This document shows, piece by piece, positions 9,291 to 18,180 of a stretch of DNA of 64,000 bases. The notes below the pieces were generated by a model. The model had not been told where the DNA came from, made no database searches, and worked only from the letters and a program-made list of their open reading frames with translations. Position numbers and translations under genes: made by a program. Position 1 is the stretch's first letter, and each line of letters opens with the position of its first letter. Source of the stretch: Streptococcus sp. 68 (GTDB lineage: Bacteria; Bacillota; Bacilli; Lactobacillales; Streptococcaceae); the NCBI RefSeq assembly GCF_013277415.1, contig NZ_VMMX01000014.1, positions 18,313-82,312 on the forward strand, written 5' to 3'.

Positions 9291-9319
9291 ATTATAATGT
9301 TTTAAGAAAACGCTGTCAA
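9291..9319 (-). promoter_or_regulatory. Consensus promoter of the small membrane protein transcript
   Basis: A perfect TTGACA (9314-9319) and TATAAT (9291-9296) are separated by 17 bp. It is among the strongest-looking promoters in the window. A second TATAAT a few bases downstream may add a start site. Confidence 0.85.
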
Positions 9320-9346
9320 CCTTTTATATGCAATTGCTTTATATTA

Positions 9347-9370
9347 AAAGACCGGATTGCTCCGATCTTT
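9347..9370. terminator. Repeated hairpin, copy 2
   Basis: AAAGACCGGATTGCTCCGAT core with an AAAG/CTTT outer stem. It lies downstream of the VOC gene and upstream of the small-protein promoter. Confidence 0.75.
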
Positions 9371-9436
9371 CAATAGTTCATATTCTCAATTTCTGTTTTA
9401 AGAATGGTTAAGGTTAACGTCAAATGACTAAGCGTC

Positions 9437-9784
9437 CTATTTCATACGATAAAAATCAATCACTAGACCAGCTGGACCTTTAACTAATAAGGACTCTGTT
9501 CCCCAATCCGTTTCACAAATACCGTTTAAAATCTCGACACCGATCTCTTTTAAACGTTGGTAATTCTGGTCTACATTCTCAACCTCAAGGTGAAGAATGA
9601 TTCCTGACTGAAAGTTTTCCAAAGGAACCAAATGATTTTGAGACAACATCAGACAGTGACTGCCAATCGTAAACTGAGCAAAACCATCATCAGCATAATC
9701 TGCCTTTTTATCCAAGATATACTCCAAGTCAGTACAGACTTGGGGAACATCTGCAACGATAATATCTAATTGATTTAAATTCAT
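9437..9784 (-). CDS. VOC (glyoxalase/bleomycin resistance) family protein
   Basis: This 115-aa protein is one vicinal-oxygen-chelate domain with two beta-alpha-beta-beta-beta units. It begins LDIIVADVPQ and ends GPAGLVIDFYRMK, where a VOC metal-site glutamate would be expected, but Asp is seen. The substrate is unknown. The start follows GGAGGAGAG. The third copy of the repeated hairpin lies directly upstream of this SD, leaving almost no room for a promoter, so expression may depend on read-through from spxB. Confidence 0.8.
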   Translation of the reverse strand: MNLNQLDIIVADVPQVCTDLEYILDKKADYADDGFAQFTIGSHCLMLSQNHLVPLENFQSGIILHLEVENVDQNYQRLKEIGVEILNGICETDWGTESLLVKGPAGLVIDFYRMK

Positions 9785-9798
9785 TTACTCTCCTCCAT

Positions 9799-9825
9799 AA
9801 AAAGACCGGATTGCTCCGATCTTTT
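9799..9825. terminator. Repeated hairpin, copy 3
   Basis: An AAAAGACCGG/CCGATCTTTT-type hairpin with the same core as copies 1 and 2. It lies between spxB and the VOC gene and ends a few bases before the VOC SD. Confidence 0.75.
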
Positions 9826-9836
9826 CAAGTTCCGCT

Positions 9837-9893
9837 CTATGAAAATCAAAGCATAAAATCTACAAGTTTTATATTTGATTTTCGACGAGAGGA
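9837..9893 (-). repeat. Short hairpin resembling the two ends of a BOX element
   Basis: ATGAAAATCAAAG at one side and TTTGATTTTCGACGAGAG at the other resemble the boxC and boxA ends, with almost nothing between. The arms pair into a long stem just past the spxB stop, so it may also act as the spxB terminator. Confidence 0.45.
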
Positions 9894-9894
9894 A

Positions 9895-11670
9895 TTATTT
9901 AATTGCGCGTGATTGCAATCCTTCTTCTTCCAAGAAGAGACGGAATGGTACGAGTTCTTCTGCTTCGTATTTTTCTTTGAAGGCTTTGATAGCTTCTTCT
10001 GAGTGTTGTTTTGGATCCAACTCAAGTACTTCTACTGGAAGTGGACGGTGTGGAGTGATGCGAGCATCGATCACAACAGTTTTACCTTCTTTGTTCAATT
10101 TAACAGCTTCTGCAACAACTGCATCGATGTCTTCGATACGGTCAACTGTAAATCCAACAGCACCTTGCGCTTCAGCGATTTTCGCATAGTCAGCATTAGG
10201 GAAGTCACAACCAAACAAGTGTTTGTTTGTGTCTTCGTATTTGTCCTTGATGAAGGCATATTTACCATTTGAGAAGACAACGTTGATAACTGGAAGGTCG
10301 TATTGAACGTTTGTGATAACGTCTGGGTAGCACATGTTGAATGCACCGTCACCCATGATGTTCCATACTTGGCGATCTGGATTGTCTTTCTTAGCAGCGA
10401 TACCACCAGGAAGGGCAATACCCATTGTCGCAAAGAGTGGAGATGTACGCCACATGTTCTTAGGTGTCATGTGAAGGTGACGAGTAGATGTTTGAGTAGT
10501 GTCACCTACGTCGATTGAGTAGATAGCGTCTTGATCAGCATGTTTGTTGATTGCATTGTAAACTTGATACAATTGCAATTCACCCTCAGTTTTACCTTCG
10601 AGTTTGTTCATGTAATCACGCCAGTTTTGGTTGTTCTTAACGTTTGCACGCCACCATGGAGTAGATTCAACTGGATTCACTTTGTCAAGGATTGCTTTCG
10701 CTGCTTGACCTGCGTCACCAAGGATTGAAGCGTCAAGGGCGTGACGTTTACCAAGTTTGTAAGGGTCAATATCAACTTGGATGAATTTTTCAGTGTTCTT
10801 GAATGCTTCATAAACTTCAGCAAATGGGAAGTTTGAACCAAGGAAAAGAACTGTGTCTGCTTCAAAGACCACTTCGTTGGCTGGTTTCCAACCAACACGG
10901 TAAGCAGAACCTGTCAAACCTTCATAGTTCCATTCGAAAGCTTCAAAGTTTTTACCAGTTGTGATGATTGGTGCTTTGATTTTACGTGACAATTCAGTAA
11001 TCACTTCACCAGCTTTCACACCACCGTAACCAGCATAGATAACTGGACGTTCAGCATTGTTCAAGATTTCAACAGCTTTGTCGATTTCAACTTCGTTCAA
11101 AGCAGGAGCGATGAATGAACGCTCGTATGAACCTGATCCATAGTATGAGTTTTCGTCGATTTCTTGGAAACCGAAGTTTACTGGGATTTCAACAACAGCT
11201 GGACCTTTTTTAGAAACTGCAGCACGGCAAGCTTCGTCAATAACTTTTGGCAATTGCTCAGCGTAAGCTACACGTTTGTTATATACAGCGATACCGTTGT
11301 ACATTGGGTTTTGGTTCAATTCTTGGAAAGCATCCATGTTGAGTTCGTTAACTGGACGTGATCCAAGGATTGCTAGGAATGGAGTGTTATCCATAGCTGC
11401 ATCGTAAACACCGTTAATCAAGTGAGTCGCACCTGGACCACCTGAACCAACTGCAACCCCGATTGAGCCGCCGAATTTAGCTTGCATAACCGCTGCAAGA
11501 GCACCTGTTTCTTCGTGACGAACTTGCAAGAAGCGGATATCTTTGTCTTCAGCCAAAGCATCCATCAATGAGCTGAGTGTTCCTGATGGGATACCGTAGA
11601 TTGTGTCTACGCCCCATGTTTTCAATACATTAAGCATTGCTGCAGATGCAGTAATTTTCCCTTGAGTCAT
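9895..11670 (-). CDS. spxB: pyruvate oxidase (H2O2-producing)
   Basis: The 591-aa TPP- and FAD-dependent enzyme oxidises pyruvate with O2 and phosphate to acetyl phosphate, CO2 and H2O2. It is the main peroxide source in pneumococcus. The TPP-activating glutamate is in [10 protein letters not shown] (about residues 51-60), and the TPP/Mg motif is GDGAFNM followed by FSNGKYAF. The length is that of full SpxB. The gene is preceded by a leader with a candidate CcpA site and is followed by a hairpin. Acetyl phosphate also yields ATP. Confidence 0.97.
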   Translation of the reverse strand: MTQGKITASAAMLNVLKTWGVDTIYGIPSGTLSSLMDALAEDKDIRFLQVRHEETGALAAVMQAKFGGSIGVAVGSGGPGATHLINGVYDAAMDNTPFLAILGSRPVNELNMDAFQELNQNPMYNGIAVYNKRVAYAEQLPKVIDEACRAAVSKKGPAVVEIPVNFGFQEIDENSYYGSGSYERSFIAPALNEVEIDKAVEILNNAERPVIYAGYGGVKAGEVITELSRKIKAPIITTGKNFEAFEWNYEGLTGSAYRVGWKPANEVVFEADTVLFLGSNFPFAEVYEAFKNTEKFIQVDIDPYKLGKRHALDASILGDAGQAAKAILDKVNPVESTPWWRANVKNNQNWRDYMNKLEGKTEGELQLYQVYNAINKHADQDAIYSIDVGDTTQTSTRHLHMTPKNMWRTSPLFATMGIALPGGIAAKKDNPDRQVWNIMGDGAFNMCYPDVITNVQYDLPVINVVFSNGKYAFIKDKYEDTNKHLFGCDFPNADYAKIAEAQGAVGFTVDRIEDIDAVVAEAVKLNKEGKTVVIDARITPHRPLPVEVLELDPKQHSEEAIKAFKEKYEAEELVPFRLFLEEEGLQSRAIK

Positions 11671-11723
11671 AGTGATAACTCTCCTTCAATTTTTTTAGAC
11701 TTGGAGAATACGATTACATAGAA

Positions 11724-11739
11724 TTGGAAACGTTCTCCA
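11724..11739. promoter_or_regulatory. Candidate CcpA site (cre) in the spxB leader
   Basis: TTGGAAACGTTCTCCA fits WTGNAANCGNWNNCWW at all positions but one. It lies downstream of the likely -10 and overlaps the 3' arm (plus orientation) of an 8-bp inverted repeat, TTGGAGAA (11701-11708) and TTCTCCAA (11733-11740). Confidence 0.55.
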
Positions 11740-11759
11740 AACTTTTACTATTCCACTGT

Positions 11760-11765
11760 ATCATA
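11760..11765 (-). promoter_or_regulatory. Candidate spxB -10 box
   Basis: TATGAT on the minus strand, without a recognisable -35 at 17 bp. A weak -35 suggests activator dependence, but the start site is not proven. Confidence 0.4.
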
Positions 11766-11876
11766 TTTATGCTGACTTTTCTAAAAATCTGCTCAAAACT
11801 CTCTATTCTCTATTCTAATACAGTTTTGAAAGTGCTGCCATTCCTGTTTTATAACAAAGAAATCTAGTCATTACTT

Positions 11877-14120
11877 TTAGTATATTTTACTAAAGTTTAG
11901 TAAGAGTGAACTAGTCAGAACAGATACAGAACTAAAGGCCATGGCTAGACCTGCCAATTCTGGATTGAGCGCCAGTCCAACACCAGAAAAGACTCCTGCT
12001 GCAATCGGAATTCCTACGACATTGTAGATAAAGGCCCAGAAAAGATTGAGCAGAATTCGATGAAAGGTTTTCTTACTCATGTCAAAGGCACGCACCACTC
12101 CTAGGAGGTTATTAGTTGTCAACACCAAATCTGCTGACTCGATGGCGATATCTGTTCCAGCTCCCATGGCAATCCCCACATCAGCTACACTGAGGGCAGG
12201 AGCATCATTGATACCGTCCCCAACAAAGGCTACTTTGCCTGACTGTTGCAGTTTATGAATTTCATGAGCTTTTTCTTCTGGCAAGACACCTGCAATGACC
12301 TCTTCGATTCCGATTTGATCTGCAATAGCACGCGCTACACCTGCATTATCTCCTGTCAGCATGACTGTTTTAAGACCACGCTTTTTCAACTGACTGATGG
12401 CTAGCTTAGCATTTTCCTTAGGAATATCTTGCAAAGCAAGCAAGCCTTTGATTTCATTGTCAACAGCCAAAAACACAACTGTCTTAGCTTCTTTTTCCAG
12501 TTCTTCTAGTTTATCTTGATAAGTGCTAGAAATATCCATGCCATCCAGCATTTTAGCATTTCCAAGTAAAACTTGTTTTCCATTGATTTTCCCTGAAACA
12601 CCTTTTCCGTGCAAGGCTTGGAAATTTTCCACAGTGTGAAGCTCAAGTCCAGCTTCATTCGCTCGCTTGACAATGGCCTCAGCTAGTGGGTGTTGAGAAG
12701 CTTCTTCTAGGGAGGCTGCCAAGCCAAGCACTTCTACTTCGTCGCCGATGATATCGGTTACCACAGGCTTCCCTTCCGTCAAAGTCCCTGTTTTATCAAA
12801 GACAAGAGTTTGAACTTTCTGGATTTCCTGTAGAACCATTCCATTTTTGAGAAGAACCCCCATCTTGGCACTGCGTCCTGTCCCTACCATAAGGGCTGTC
12901 GGTGTTGCAAGTCCCAAGGCACAAGGGCAGGCGATAATCAAAACAGCCACCCCATAGAGAAGAGAAGAGACAAAACTCGCTCCAAGCACGACTACACTAT
13001 CCCTGAGCAAGACGAACCAAACCCAAAAGGTCACAATCCCTAAAATGACAACTGCTGGGACAAAAATCCCTGAAATTTTATCCGTCAAGTCCTGAATCGG
13101 CGCACGACTTGTCTGAGCTTTCTTCACAAAATCCACAATCTGAGCCAAAACAGTCTCTGAACCAACTTTTTCTGCTCTAAAAACAAGTGTTCCACTATTA
13201 TTGATGGTTGAACCAATGACGGTATCTCCAACTGTCTTGTCCACAGGCAGACTCTCACCTGTCACCATAGACTCATCAATACTAGAGATACCTTCTACTA
13301 CGACACCATCAACCGCAATCTTTTCACCGGGACGCACTCGAATCAGGTCACCTACCTTGACTTGCTCCAAAGGAACTTGAACATAGCGATCCTCACGCAA
13401 GACTTCTGCTGTTTTAGCCTGCAAGTCCAGCAATTTCTCCACAGCTTGGGAAGTATTTTTCCGCATTTTCTCCTCAAAAACGGCTCCCATAAGAACGAAG
13501 AAGAAGATAAATGCAGCACTTTCAAAGTAAACGGGGAGACCAGCGAAGAGGGCAACTAAGCTATAGAAATAGGCCACTAGGGTTCCCAGAGCAACCAAGG
13601 TATCCATGTTGGCATTGTGCTTTTTAAAACTAGCCCAAGCACTTTGGATATAAGGACCACCTGCTACTAGCATAATCGGTGTTGTGGCTAAAAAGGTTCC
13701 CCAACGCATAACTTGGTGACTAATTCCTCCTGTCGACATCCCAATCATGAGAATCACAAGAGGCACAGTAAAGATACTAGTAATCCAAAAACGCTGTAAA
13801 AGTGATAGAGATTTTCGAGTCTTCTCAACTACGGTATAACTCACCTTTTGCATCTTCATGCCACAAGAAAATTCATGTTGACCTAATTCTTGAGGGGTAA
13901 AACGAATTGTTTTCTCTTCGTCTACGCCGATTGGTTCTAGAATACCTTCTTCTTCAAACAGAATTTCCTTATAACAGTTTGAAGGTGTTACACGGTGAAA
14001 GGTGATCTCAGCAGGAACTCCTTTTTGCAGTTGAATGTGGGCTGGATGGTAGCCTTTGTCTGCCGTGATACGGATTTTTTGAACACCATTTTCAAGACTT
14101 GCTTTTACAATTTCAGTCAT
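11877..14120 (-). CDS. copA: Copper-exporting P-type ATPase CopA
   Basis: This 747-aa P1B-type ATPase pumps Cu(I) out of the cell. Motifs in order are TGES ([10 protein letters not shown]), CPC in membrane helix 6 ([13 protein letters not shown]), DKTGT phosphorylation site, HP (ASQHPLAEA) and GDGIND. Eight membrane segments are apparent. Instead of the usual CxxC ferredoxin-like domain, the first ~95 residues look like a cupredoxin-type domain ending HEFSCGMKM, resembling CupA. It is the last gene of copY-cupA-copA, 9 nt after cupA, with SD AGGAG. Confidence 0.96.
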   Translation of the reverse strand: MTEIVKASLENGVQKIRITADKGYHPAHIQLQKGVPAEITFHRVTPSNCYKEILFEEEGILEPIGVDEEKTIRFTPQELGQHEFSCGMKMQKVSYTVVEKTRKSLSLLQRFWITSIFTVPLVILMIGMSTGGISHQVMRWGTFLATTPIMLVAGGPYIQSAWASFKKHNANMDTLVALGTLVAYFYSLVALFAGLPVYFESAAFIFFFVLMGAVFEEKMRKNTSQAVEKLLDLQAKTAEVLREDRYVQVPLEQVKVGDLIRVRPGEKIAVDGVVVEGISSIDESMVTGESLPVDKTVGDTVIGSTINNSGTLVFRAEKVGSETVLAQIVDFVKKAQTSRAPIQDLTDKISGIFVPAVVILGIVTFWVWFVLLRDSVVVLGASFVSSLLYGVAVLIIACPCALGLATPTALMVGTGRSAKMGVLLKNGMVLQEIQKVQTLVFDKTGTLTEGKPVVTDIIGDEVEVLGLAASLEEASQHPLAEAIVKRANEAGLELHTVENFQALHGKGVSGKINGKQVLLGNAKMLDGMDISSTYQDKLEELEKEAKTVVFLAVDNEIKGLLALQDIPKENAKLAISQLKKRGLKTVMLTGDNAGVARAIADQIGIEEVIAGVLPEEKAHEIHKLQQSGKVAFVGDGINDAPALSVADVGIAMGAGTDIAIESADLVLTTNNLLGVVRAFDMSKKTFHRILLNLFWAFIYNVVGIPIAAGVFSGVGLALNPELAGLAMAFSSVSVLTSSLLLNFSKIY

Positions 14121-14129
14121 ATCATTCTC

Positions 14130-14501
14130 CTATTCTACAATCATCTTGCCGTGCATCATATTCATGCCACAAGAGAAACCATACTCTCCAGCCTGCTCAG
14201 GCGTGATTTCCACTATATACTCTTCCCCCATAGGCAGGTCCGCATGTACACCAAAATCTGGAAAAACAATTTGATCCAGACATGGTGAAGGATCCTTACG
14301 GTCAAAGACAATGCGGGCTGGTACTGATTTCTTGAGGATAATCAACTCAGGCGTATATCCCCCCATGACCTCCACTCGAATCTCTTGGTAGCCCTTTTTT
14401 TGCTGGGCCTTTTGTCCAGACTTTTCAGGCTTTTTGAAAAACCAAAACAAGATAAACGCGACAAGGGCAATACAAATAATGGTTACAATACTATTTAACA
14501 T
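14130..14501 (-). CDS. cupA: Membrane-anchored copper chaperone CupA
   Basis: The 123-aa protein has an N-terminal membrane helix (about residues 3-22), a lysine-rich linker and a cupredoxin-like domain. Likely copper ligands are in DPSPCLDQ and the C-terminal FSCGMNMMHGKM. In pneumococcus CupA holds Cu(I) at the membrane and hands it to CopA. The C-terminal domain resembles the N-terminus of CopA in this same operon. SD AAGGAG precedes the start. Confidence 0.93.
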   Translation of the reverse strand: MLNSIVTIICIALVAFILFWFFKKPEKSGQKAQQKKGYQEIRVEVMGGYTPELIILKKSVPARIVFDRKDPSPCLDQIVFPDFGVHADLPMGEEYIVEITPEQAGEYGFSCGMNMMHGKMIVE

Positions 14502-14511
14502 GACGTCTCCT

Positions 14512-14907
14512 TTACATACAATTACATCTTACTTCTCTCACAGCGTTTGATTTCTTCTCAGAAATCACAGCTTCCAAGTCTTCCAAGTCAGCCAGAGTAA
14601 AATCACATTCCATAATCAAATCAGCCAACAAATTCTTAATCCTACGGGAACAAACCTTATCTTTGATATCTTTAACAAGCAAGTCTCGACTTTGGTCCAA
14701 AGTTAAAAGGGCTGAATAGACAAAGGACTTGCCTTCTTTTTTCCTCGTCAGGCACTCTTTCTCAACCAAACGAGCCAAAAGAGTCTGAATGGTCGACTTG
14801 GACCAGTCGAACCGCTCCGCCAGAACCCTGATCAAATCTGAACTGGTCTGCTCTCCTTGCATCCAAATAATCTTCATGACCTGCCATTCTGCATCTGAAA
14901 TCTGCAT
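14512..14907 (-). CDS. copY: Copper-responsive repressor CopY
   Basis: The 131-aa protein has a BlaI/CopY winged helix (MQISDAEWQVMKIIW ... SKSTIQTLLARL). The C-terminus carries a single CxC (RCNCM), not the CxCx4CxC of Enterococcus CopY; two other cysteines are in KVCSRR and MECDF. Copper binding releases it from the cop operator. I start at the second ATG of a pair, which has 7-nt spacing from AGGAGG; the first ATG (14910) would add one Met. Confidence 0.93.
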   Translation of the reverse strand: MQISDAEWQVMKIIWMQGEQTSSDLIRVLAERFDWSKSTIQTLLARLVEKECLTRKKEGKSFVYSALLTLDQSRDLLVKDIKDKVCSRRIKNLLADLIMECDFTLADLEDLEAVISEKKSNAVREVRCNCM

Positions 14908-14925
14908 CATCACACCTCCTAAATC

Positions 14926-14935
14926 TACATTTGTC
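14926..14935. promoter_or_regulatory. cop box 1
   Basis: On the minus strand GACAAATGTA matches the CopY operator KACANNTGTA. It lies downstream of the -10 box. Confidence 0.85.
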
Positions 14936-14948
14936 AATTACATTTCTT

Positions 14949-14977
14949 AGTATACTCTCAAAACCTACATTTGTCAA
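14949..14977 (-). promoter_or_regulatory. cop operon promoter
   Basis: TTGACA (14972-14977), a 17-bp spacer and TATACT (14949-14954). The -35 box overlaps cop box 2. Confidence 0.85.
14966..14975. promoter_or_regulatory. cop box 2
   Basis: A second GACAAATGTA, identical to box 1 and 40 bp from it, overlapping the -35 of the cop promoter. Confidence 0.85.
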
Positions 14978-15071
14978 TTATAAAATCAATCTTTTTGTCG
15001 AAAAATAGGATTTTAATCATTTGAAAAACGATTTGCAGTCAAATATTACTATATAAACAATAAAAATATGC

Positions 15072-15077
15072 TATACT
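15072..15077 (+). promoter_or_regulatory. Extended -10 promoter of the thiD transcript
   Basis: TATACT preceded by TGC. The TPP riboswitch starts about 20 nt downstream. Confidence 0.65.
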
Positions 15078-15095
15078 AAAGAAAAAAAGAAAACA

Positions 15096-15185
15096 ACCAC
15101 TAGGGGTGCGTAAAGCTGAGATTAACGACTGTTAGACCCTTTGACTCAATCTAGGTAATGCTAGCTGATGGAAGTGGAAATGATA
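15096..15185 (+). ncRNA. TPP riboswitch upstream of thiD
   Basis: The conserved TPP aptamer segments are present in order: AGGGGTGCG, CTGAGAT, ACCCTTTGA, and the TAATGCTAGCTGATGGAAG end. It is followed by about 85 nt before the ATG. No clear intrinsic terminator with a T run was seen, so control could be at translation (SD GGGAGG at 15259-15264). Confidence 0.92.
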
Positions 15186-15272
15186 ATGGGGACTAGCAGT
15201 CTTCTATTGCCTTCCTGAAACAGACTAGCTTGTTCTTGAGAATACAAACTTCAGTTGGTTGGGAGGTTTTAG

Positions 15273-16064
15273 ATGACTTATTTACCCGTTGCTTTGACCA
15301 TTGCAGGGACTGACCCTAGTGGCGGTGCTGGCATTATGGCTGATTTAAAGTCATTCCAAGCGAGAGATGTCTATGGAATGGCCGTTGTGACTAGCCTTGT
15401 TGCTCAAAATACCAGAGGTGTTCAGCTAATCGAGCACGTTTCTCCTCAAATGTTGGAAGCCCAATTGGACAGTGTCTTTTCTGATATTCCACCTCAGGCT
15501 GTAAAAACTGGGATGTTGGCAACTACTGACATCATGGAAATCATCCAACCCTATCTTAAAAAACTGGATTGTCCCTATGTTCTTGATCCTGTTATGGTTG
15601 CTACAAGTGGAGATGCCTTGATCGACTCAAGTGCTAGAGACTATCTCAAAACAAACTTACTACCTCTTGCAACTATTATTACACCGAATCTTCCTGAGGC
15701 GGAAGAGATTGTTGGTTTTTCAATCCATAATCCGGAAGACATGCAACGTGCTGGTCGCCTGATTTTAAAAGAATTTGGTCCTCAGTCTGTTGTTATTAAA
15801 GGTGGGCATCTCGAAGGCGGTGCCAAGGATTTCCTCTTTACCAAGGATGACCAATTTGTCTGGGAAAGTCCACGAATTCAAACCTGTCATACACATGGTA
15901 CTGGATGTACCTTTGCTGCAGTGATTACTGCTGAACTAGCCAAAGGAAAAAGCCTTTATCAGGCAGTTGATAAGGCCAAGGCCTTTATCACGAAAGCCAT
16001 CCAAGACGCCCCTCAACTCGGTCATGGTTCTGGCCCAGTCAACCATACAAGCTTTAAAGATTAA
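15273..16064 (+). CDS. thiD: hydroxymethylpyrimidine/phosphomethylpyrimidine kinase
   Basis: The 263-aa ribokinase-fold enzyme phosphorylates HMP and HMP-P to HMP-PP for thiamine synthesis. The N-terminal substrate loop is AGTDPSGGAGIMADLKS (residues 10-26), and the catalytic motif HTHGTGCTFAA lies near residue 210. A TPP riboswitch controls it, and a strong terminator follows. It faces the thiE end of the large thiamine operon. Confidence 0.95.
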   Translation: MTYLPVALTIAGTDPSGGAGIMADLKSFQARDVYGMAVVTSLVAQNTRGVQLIEHVSPQMLEAQLDSVFSDIPPQAVKTGMLATTDIMEIIQPYLKKLDCPYVLDPVMVATSGDALIDSSARDYLKTNLLPLATIITPNLPEAEEIVGFSIHNPEDMQRAGRLILKEFGPQSVVIKGGHLEGGAKDFLFTKDDQFVWESPRIQTCHTHGTGCTFAAVITAELAKGKSLYQAVDKAKAFITKAIQDAPQLGHGSGPVNHTSFKD

Positions 16065-16107
16065 AAAAACTCTCTAGTTCCCACTTTAAGGGAATTAGAG
16101 AGTTTTT
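16065..16107 (+). terminator. Terminator of thiD
   Basis: A long stem (AACTCTCTA/TAGAGAGTT with an inner TTCCC/GGGAA) is followed by T5 and is bordered at once by a BOX element. Confidence 0.9.
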
Positions 16108-16221
16108 ATAGTCTTCGAAAATCTCTTCAAACCATGTCAGCTTTATCTGCAACTTCAAAGCTGTGCTTTGAGCAACCTGCAACTAGCTTCCTAGTTTGCT
16201 CTTTGATTTTCATTGAGTATT
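16107..16221 (+). repeat. BOX element between thiD and thiE
   Basis: It starts with a diverged boxA (GTCTTCGAAAATCTC) and ends with the boxC TTTGATTTTCATTGAGTA. The centre has an imperfect CTTCAAAG/CTTTGAG dyad. It abuts the thiD terminator and ends 2 nt before the thiE stop codon. Confidence 0.85.
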
Positions 16222-16223
16222 AA

Positions 16224-16856
16224 TTAGAAAATAATGTCATCCAACTTTGTTAAAAAAGCTTGTGTTTTTGCCTCTATATCTTCTGCCTGCATCAAATCAC
16301 GCACTACAGCTACACCAGCTATACCCGTGCCGATAAGTTGGTCAATGTTCTCTGAAGTCAGGCCTCCAATAGCAACTACTGGAATGGCGACCCTTTGGCA
16401 AATTGTTTTCAAGGTTGAAATCAGGGTGATAGGCGCATTTTCCTTGGTCGTAGTCGGGAAAATGGCTCCTGTCCCTAAGTAATCCGCACCTGATTCTTCC
16501 GCTTCTAGGGCTCTTTTTACAGTTTTAGCTGTGACACCAAGTATTTTGTCAGGGCCCAAGACTTGTCTGGCAACCGAAACTGGTAGTTCATCGTCTCCGA
16601 TATGCAGACCTGCAGCATCAACTGCAAGACAGACATCCAAACGATCATCGATGATCAAGGGTACCTGATAGGCATCTGTTATTTCCTTGACTTGTTTTGC
16701 CAGTTGATAATATTGATTGGTTGTGAGATTTTTTTCTCGTAATTGGACTATGGTAACACCTGAACGGCAGGCAGTCTCAACTTTTGCAAGAAAGCTTTCC
16801 ACGGAATCTTGGTAGCGATTGGTTACCAGATACAGTCTAAGCGCCTCTCTATTCAT
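16224..16856 (-). CDS. thiE: thiamine-phosphate synthase (copy 1)
   Basis: The 210-aa TIM-barrel enzyme couples HMP-PP and thiazole phosphate to thiamine phosphate. Motifs include QLREKN (residue ~42), [10 protein letters not shown] (~88), [13 protein letters not shown] (~128) and VAIGGL. The start MNREAL follows AAGGAG and overlaps the thiM stop by 8 nt, showing translational coupling. It is the last gene of the riboswitch-controlled ykoE-to-thiE operon. A second, divergent copy is at 21936-22565. Confidence 0.94.
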   Translation of the reverse strand: MNREALRLYLVTNRYQDSVESFLAKVETACRSGVTIVQLREKNLTTNQYYQLAKQVKEITDAYQVPLIIDDRLDVCLAVDAAGLHIGDDELPVSVARQVLGPDKILGVTAKTVKRALEAEESGADYLGTGAIFPTTTKENAPITLISTLKTICQRVAIPVVAIGGLTSENIDQLIGTGIAGVAVVRDLMQAEDIEAKTQAFLTKLDDIIF

Positions 16857-17652
16857 AAATATCTCCTTTGATAGCATCTAGCCAGTTTTCATCTCTTTTG
16901 AGGAGCGAAAGCTGATTGAGTACTTGGTAACGAAAATCTTCCAATCCCATTCCTTGAACAACTATTCTCTCAGCAGAGATATTGAGATAAGAGACGGCTA
17001 GGCAAGAAGCTTCAAAACCAGTCTTTCCTTGACTGAGAAAAACGGCTGTTAAAGCTCCAACCAAATCTCCTGTCCCTGTTATCCAGTCTAATTCTGCACA
17101 GCCATTCTCCAATACAGCAACCTGATTCTCTGAAACGATGAGATCCTTGGGGCCAGTAACTAAGAATGACATACCAGTATAGGTTTGACACCAGTCTTTC
17201 AAGACTTGAATCAAATCCTCAGTTTCTTGATCTTTAGCACTCGCATCGACCCCAACGCCGTGGTGCTTTAAGCCAACAAGACTTCGTATTTCTGACATAT
17301 TTCCTTTAAGAACCGTAGGGCTATAGTCTAAAAGGTCTCTGACTAGTCCCTTACGAATGGATGAAGCTGTTACGCCAACCGCATCTACTACCATTGGAAG
17401 AGAAACTTGAGCTGCATAAGAAGCTGCCATACGGATTGCTTTTTCCTTCTCAGCTGACAAATGCCCCAAATTGATGAAGAGAGCCTGGCTTTGCTTAGTA
17501 AAATCAAGAACCTCACGGGGATCATCTGCCATGACAGGTTTGCATCCTAGAGCCAAAACCCCATTTGCCAGCATCTCACAAGAAATCTCATTGGTAATAC
17601 AGTGAATGAGGGAAGTCGTTTCCAGAGGAAAAGGATTTGTCAATGCCTGCAT
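16849..17652 (-). CDS. thiM: hydroxyethylthiazole kinase (copy 1)
   Basis: The 267-aa kinase salvages the thiazole moiety by phosphorylation. The family motif [20 protein letters not shown] lies near the N-terminus and the ATP/anion-hole motif [10 protein letters not shown] near residue 190; many ThiM have GTGC here, and this copy has GTGD. It overlaps thiE downstream and meets thiW upstream at one base. A second copy is at 22567-23349. Confidence 0.93.
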   Translation of the reverse strand: MQALTNPFPLETTSLIHCITNEISCEMLANGVLALGCKPVMADDPREVLDFTKQSQALFINLGHLSAEKEKAIRMAASYAAQVSLPMVVDAVGVTASSIRKGLVRDLLDYSPTVLKGNMSEIRSLVGLKHHGVGVDASAKDQETEDLIQVLKDWCQTYTGMSFLVTGPKDLIVSENQVAVLENGCAELDWITGTGDLVGALTAVFLSQGKTGFEASCLAVSYLNISAERIVVQGMGLEDFRYQVLNQLSLLKRDENWLDAIKGDIYE

Positions 17653-18176
17653 CAGTCTATCCTTTCAGCAAAGAAATATCCCTGCACTTTTTTAAAGAAT
17701 TCCTGCTTGATTAAAAATCGAAAGGCAATAAAGGAAATCGCTGTACCAATCAAGGTTGCTCCGAAAAATCGAGGAGTGTAGATAAACCAGCTAAGCTTAG
17801 CAGCCGATCCTGTAAAAAGTACCATAACAGGATAGGAAACAATAGAACCAATAATACCTGTTCCCAAAATTTCTCCCAAGGCAGAAAAATAAAATTTTCG
17901 ACCGTACTTATAAAAGAGACCTGCCAGAAGGGCTCCAAAAGTCGCTCCTGTAAGAGCTAAAGGCGGAATCCCTTGAGTCGTCATACGGATAAAGGCTGTC
18001 ACTGTAGCCATAGCCAAGGCATAAACAGGTCCCATCATGATTCCTGCTAGAATATTGACTACACTGGACATCGGTGCCATTCCCTCAATTCGAAAGATAG
18101 GTGTAAGAACTACATCAAGGGCAATCATCATAGATAAAATGGTTAATTTGTGAACTTGTAATTGGTGCTTTCTCAT
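17652..18176 (-). CDS. thiW: ThiW-type ECF substrate-binding membrane protein (thiazole uptake)
   Basis: The 174-aa protein has five to six membrane helices and the S-component pattern of energy-coupling factor transporters. The ThiW family co-occurs with thiM and is thought to import hydroxyethylthiazole. Its placement between tenA and thiM under TPP control supports this. It should use the general or local ECF module for energy. SD AGGAG precedes the start. Confidence 0.85.
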   Translation of the reverse strand: MRKHQLQVHKLTILSMMIALDVVLTPIFRIEGMAPMSSVVNILAGIMMGPVYALAMATVTAFIRMTTQGIPPLALTGATFGALLAGLFYKYGRKFYFSALGEILGTGIIGSIVSYPVMVLFTGSAAKLSWFIYTPRFFGATLIGTAISFIAFRFLIKQEFFKKVQGYFFAERID

Positions 18177-18180
18177 GCTT

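Noticed and set aside
16107..16221. BOX elements as a CRISPR-like or regulatory array
   Set aside because: They are dispersed single copies with boxA/boxC ends, in different orientations and far apart. No CRISPR array exists in the window.
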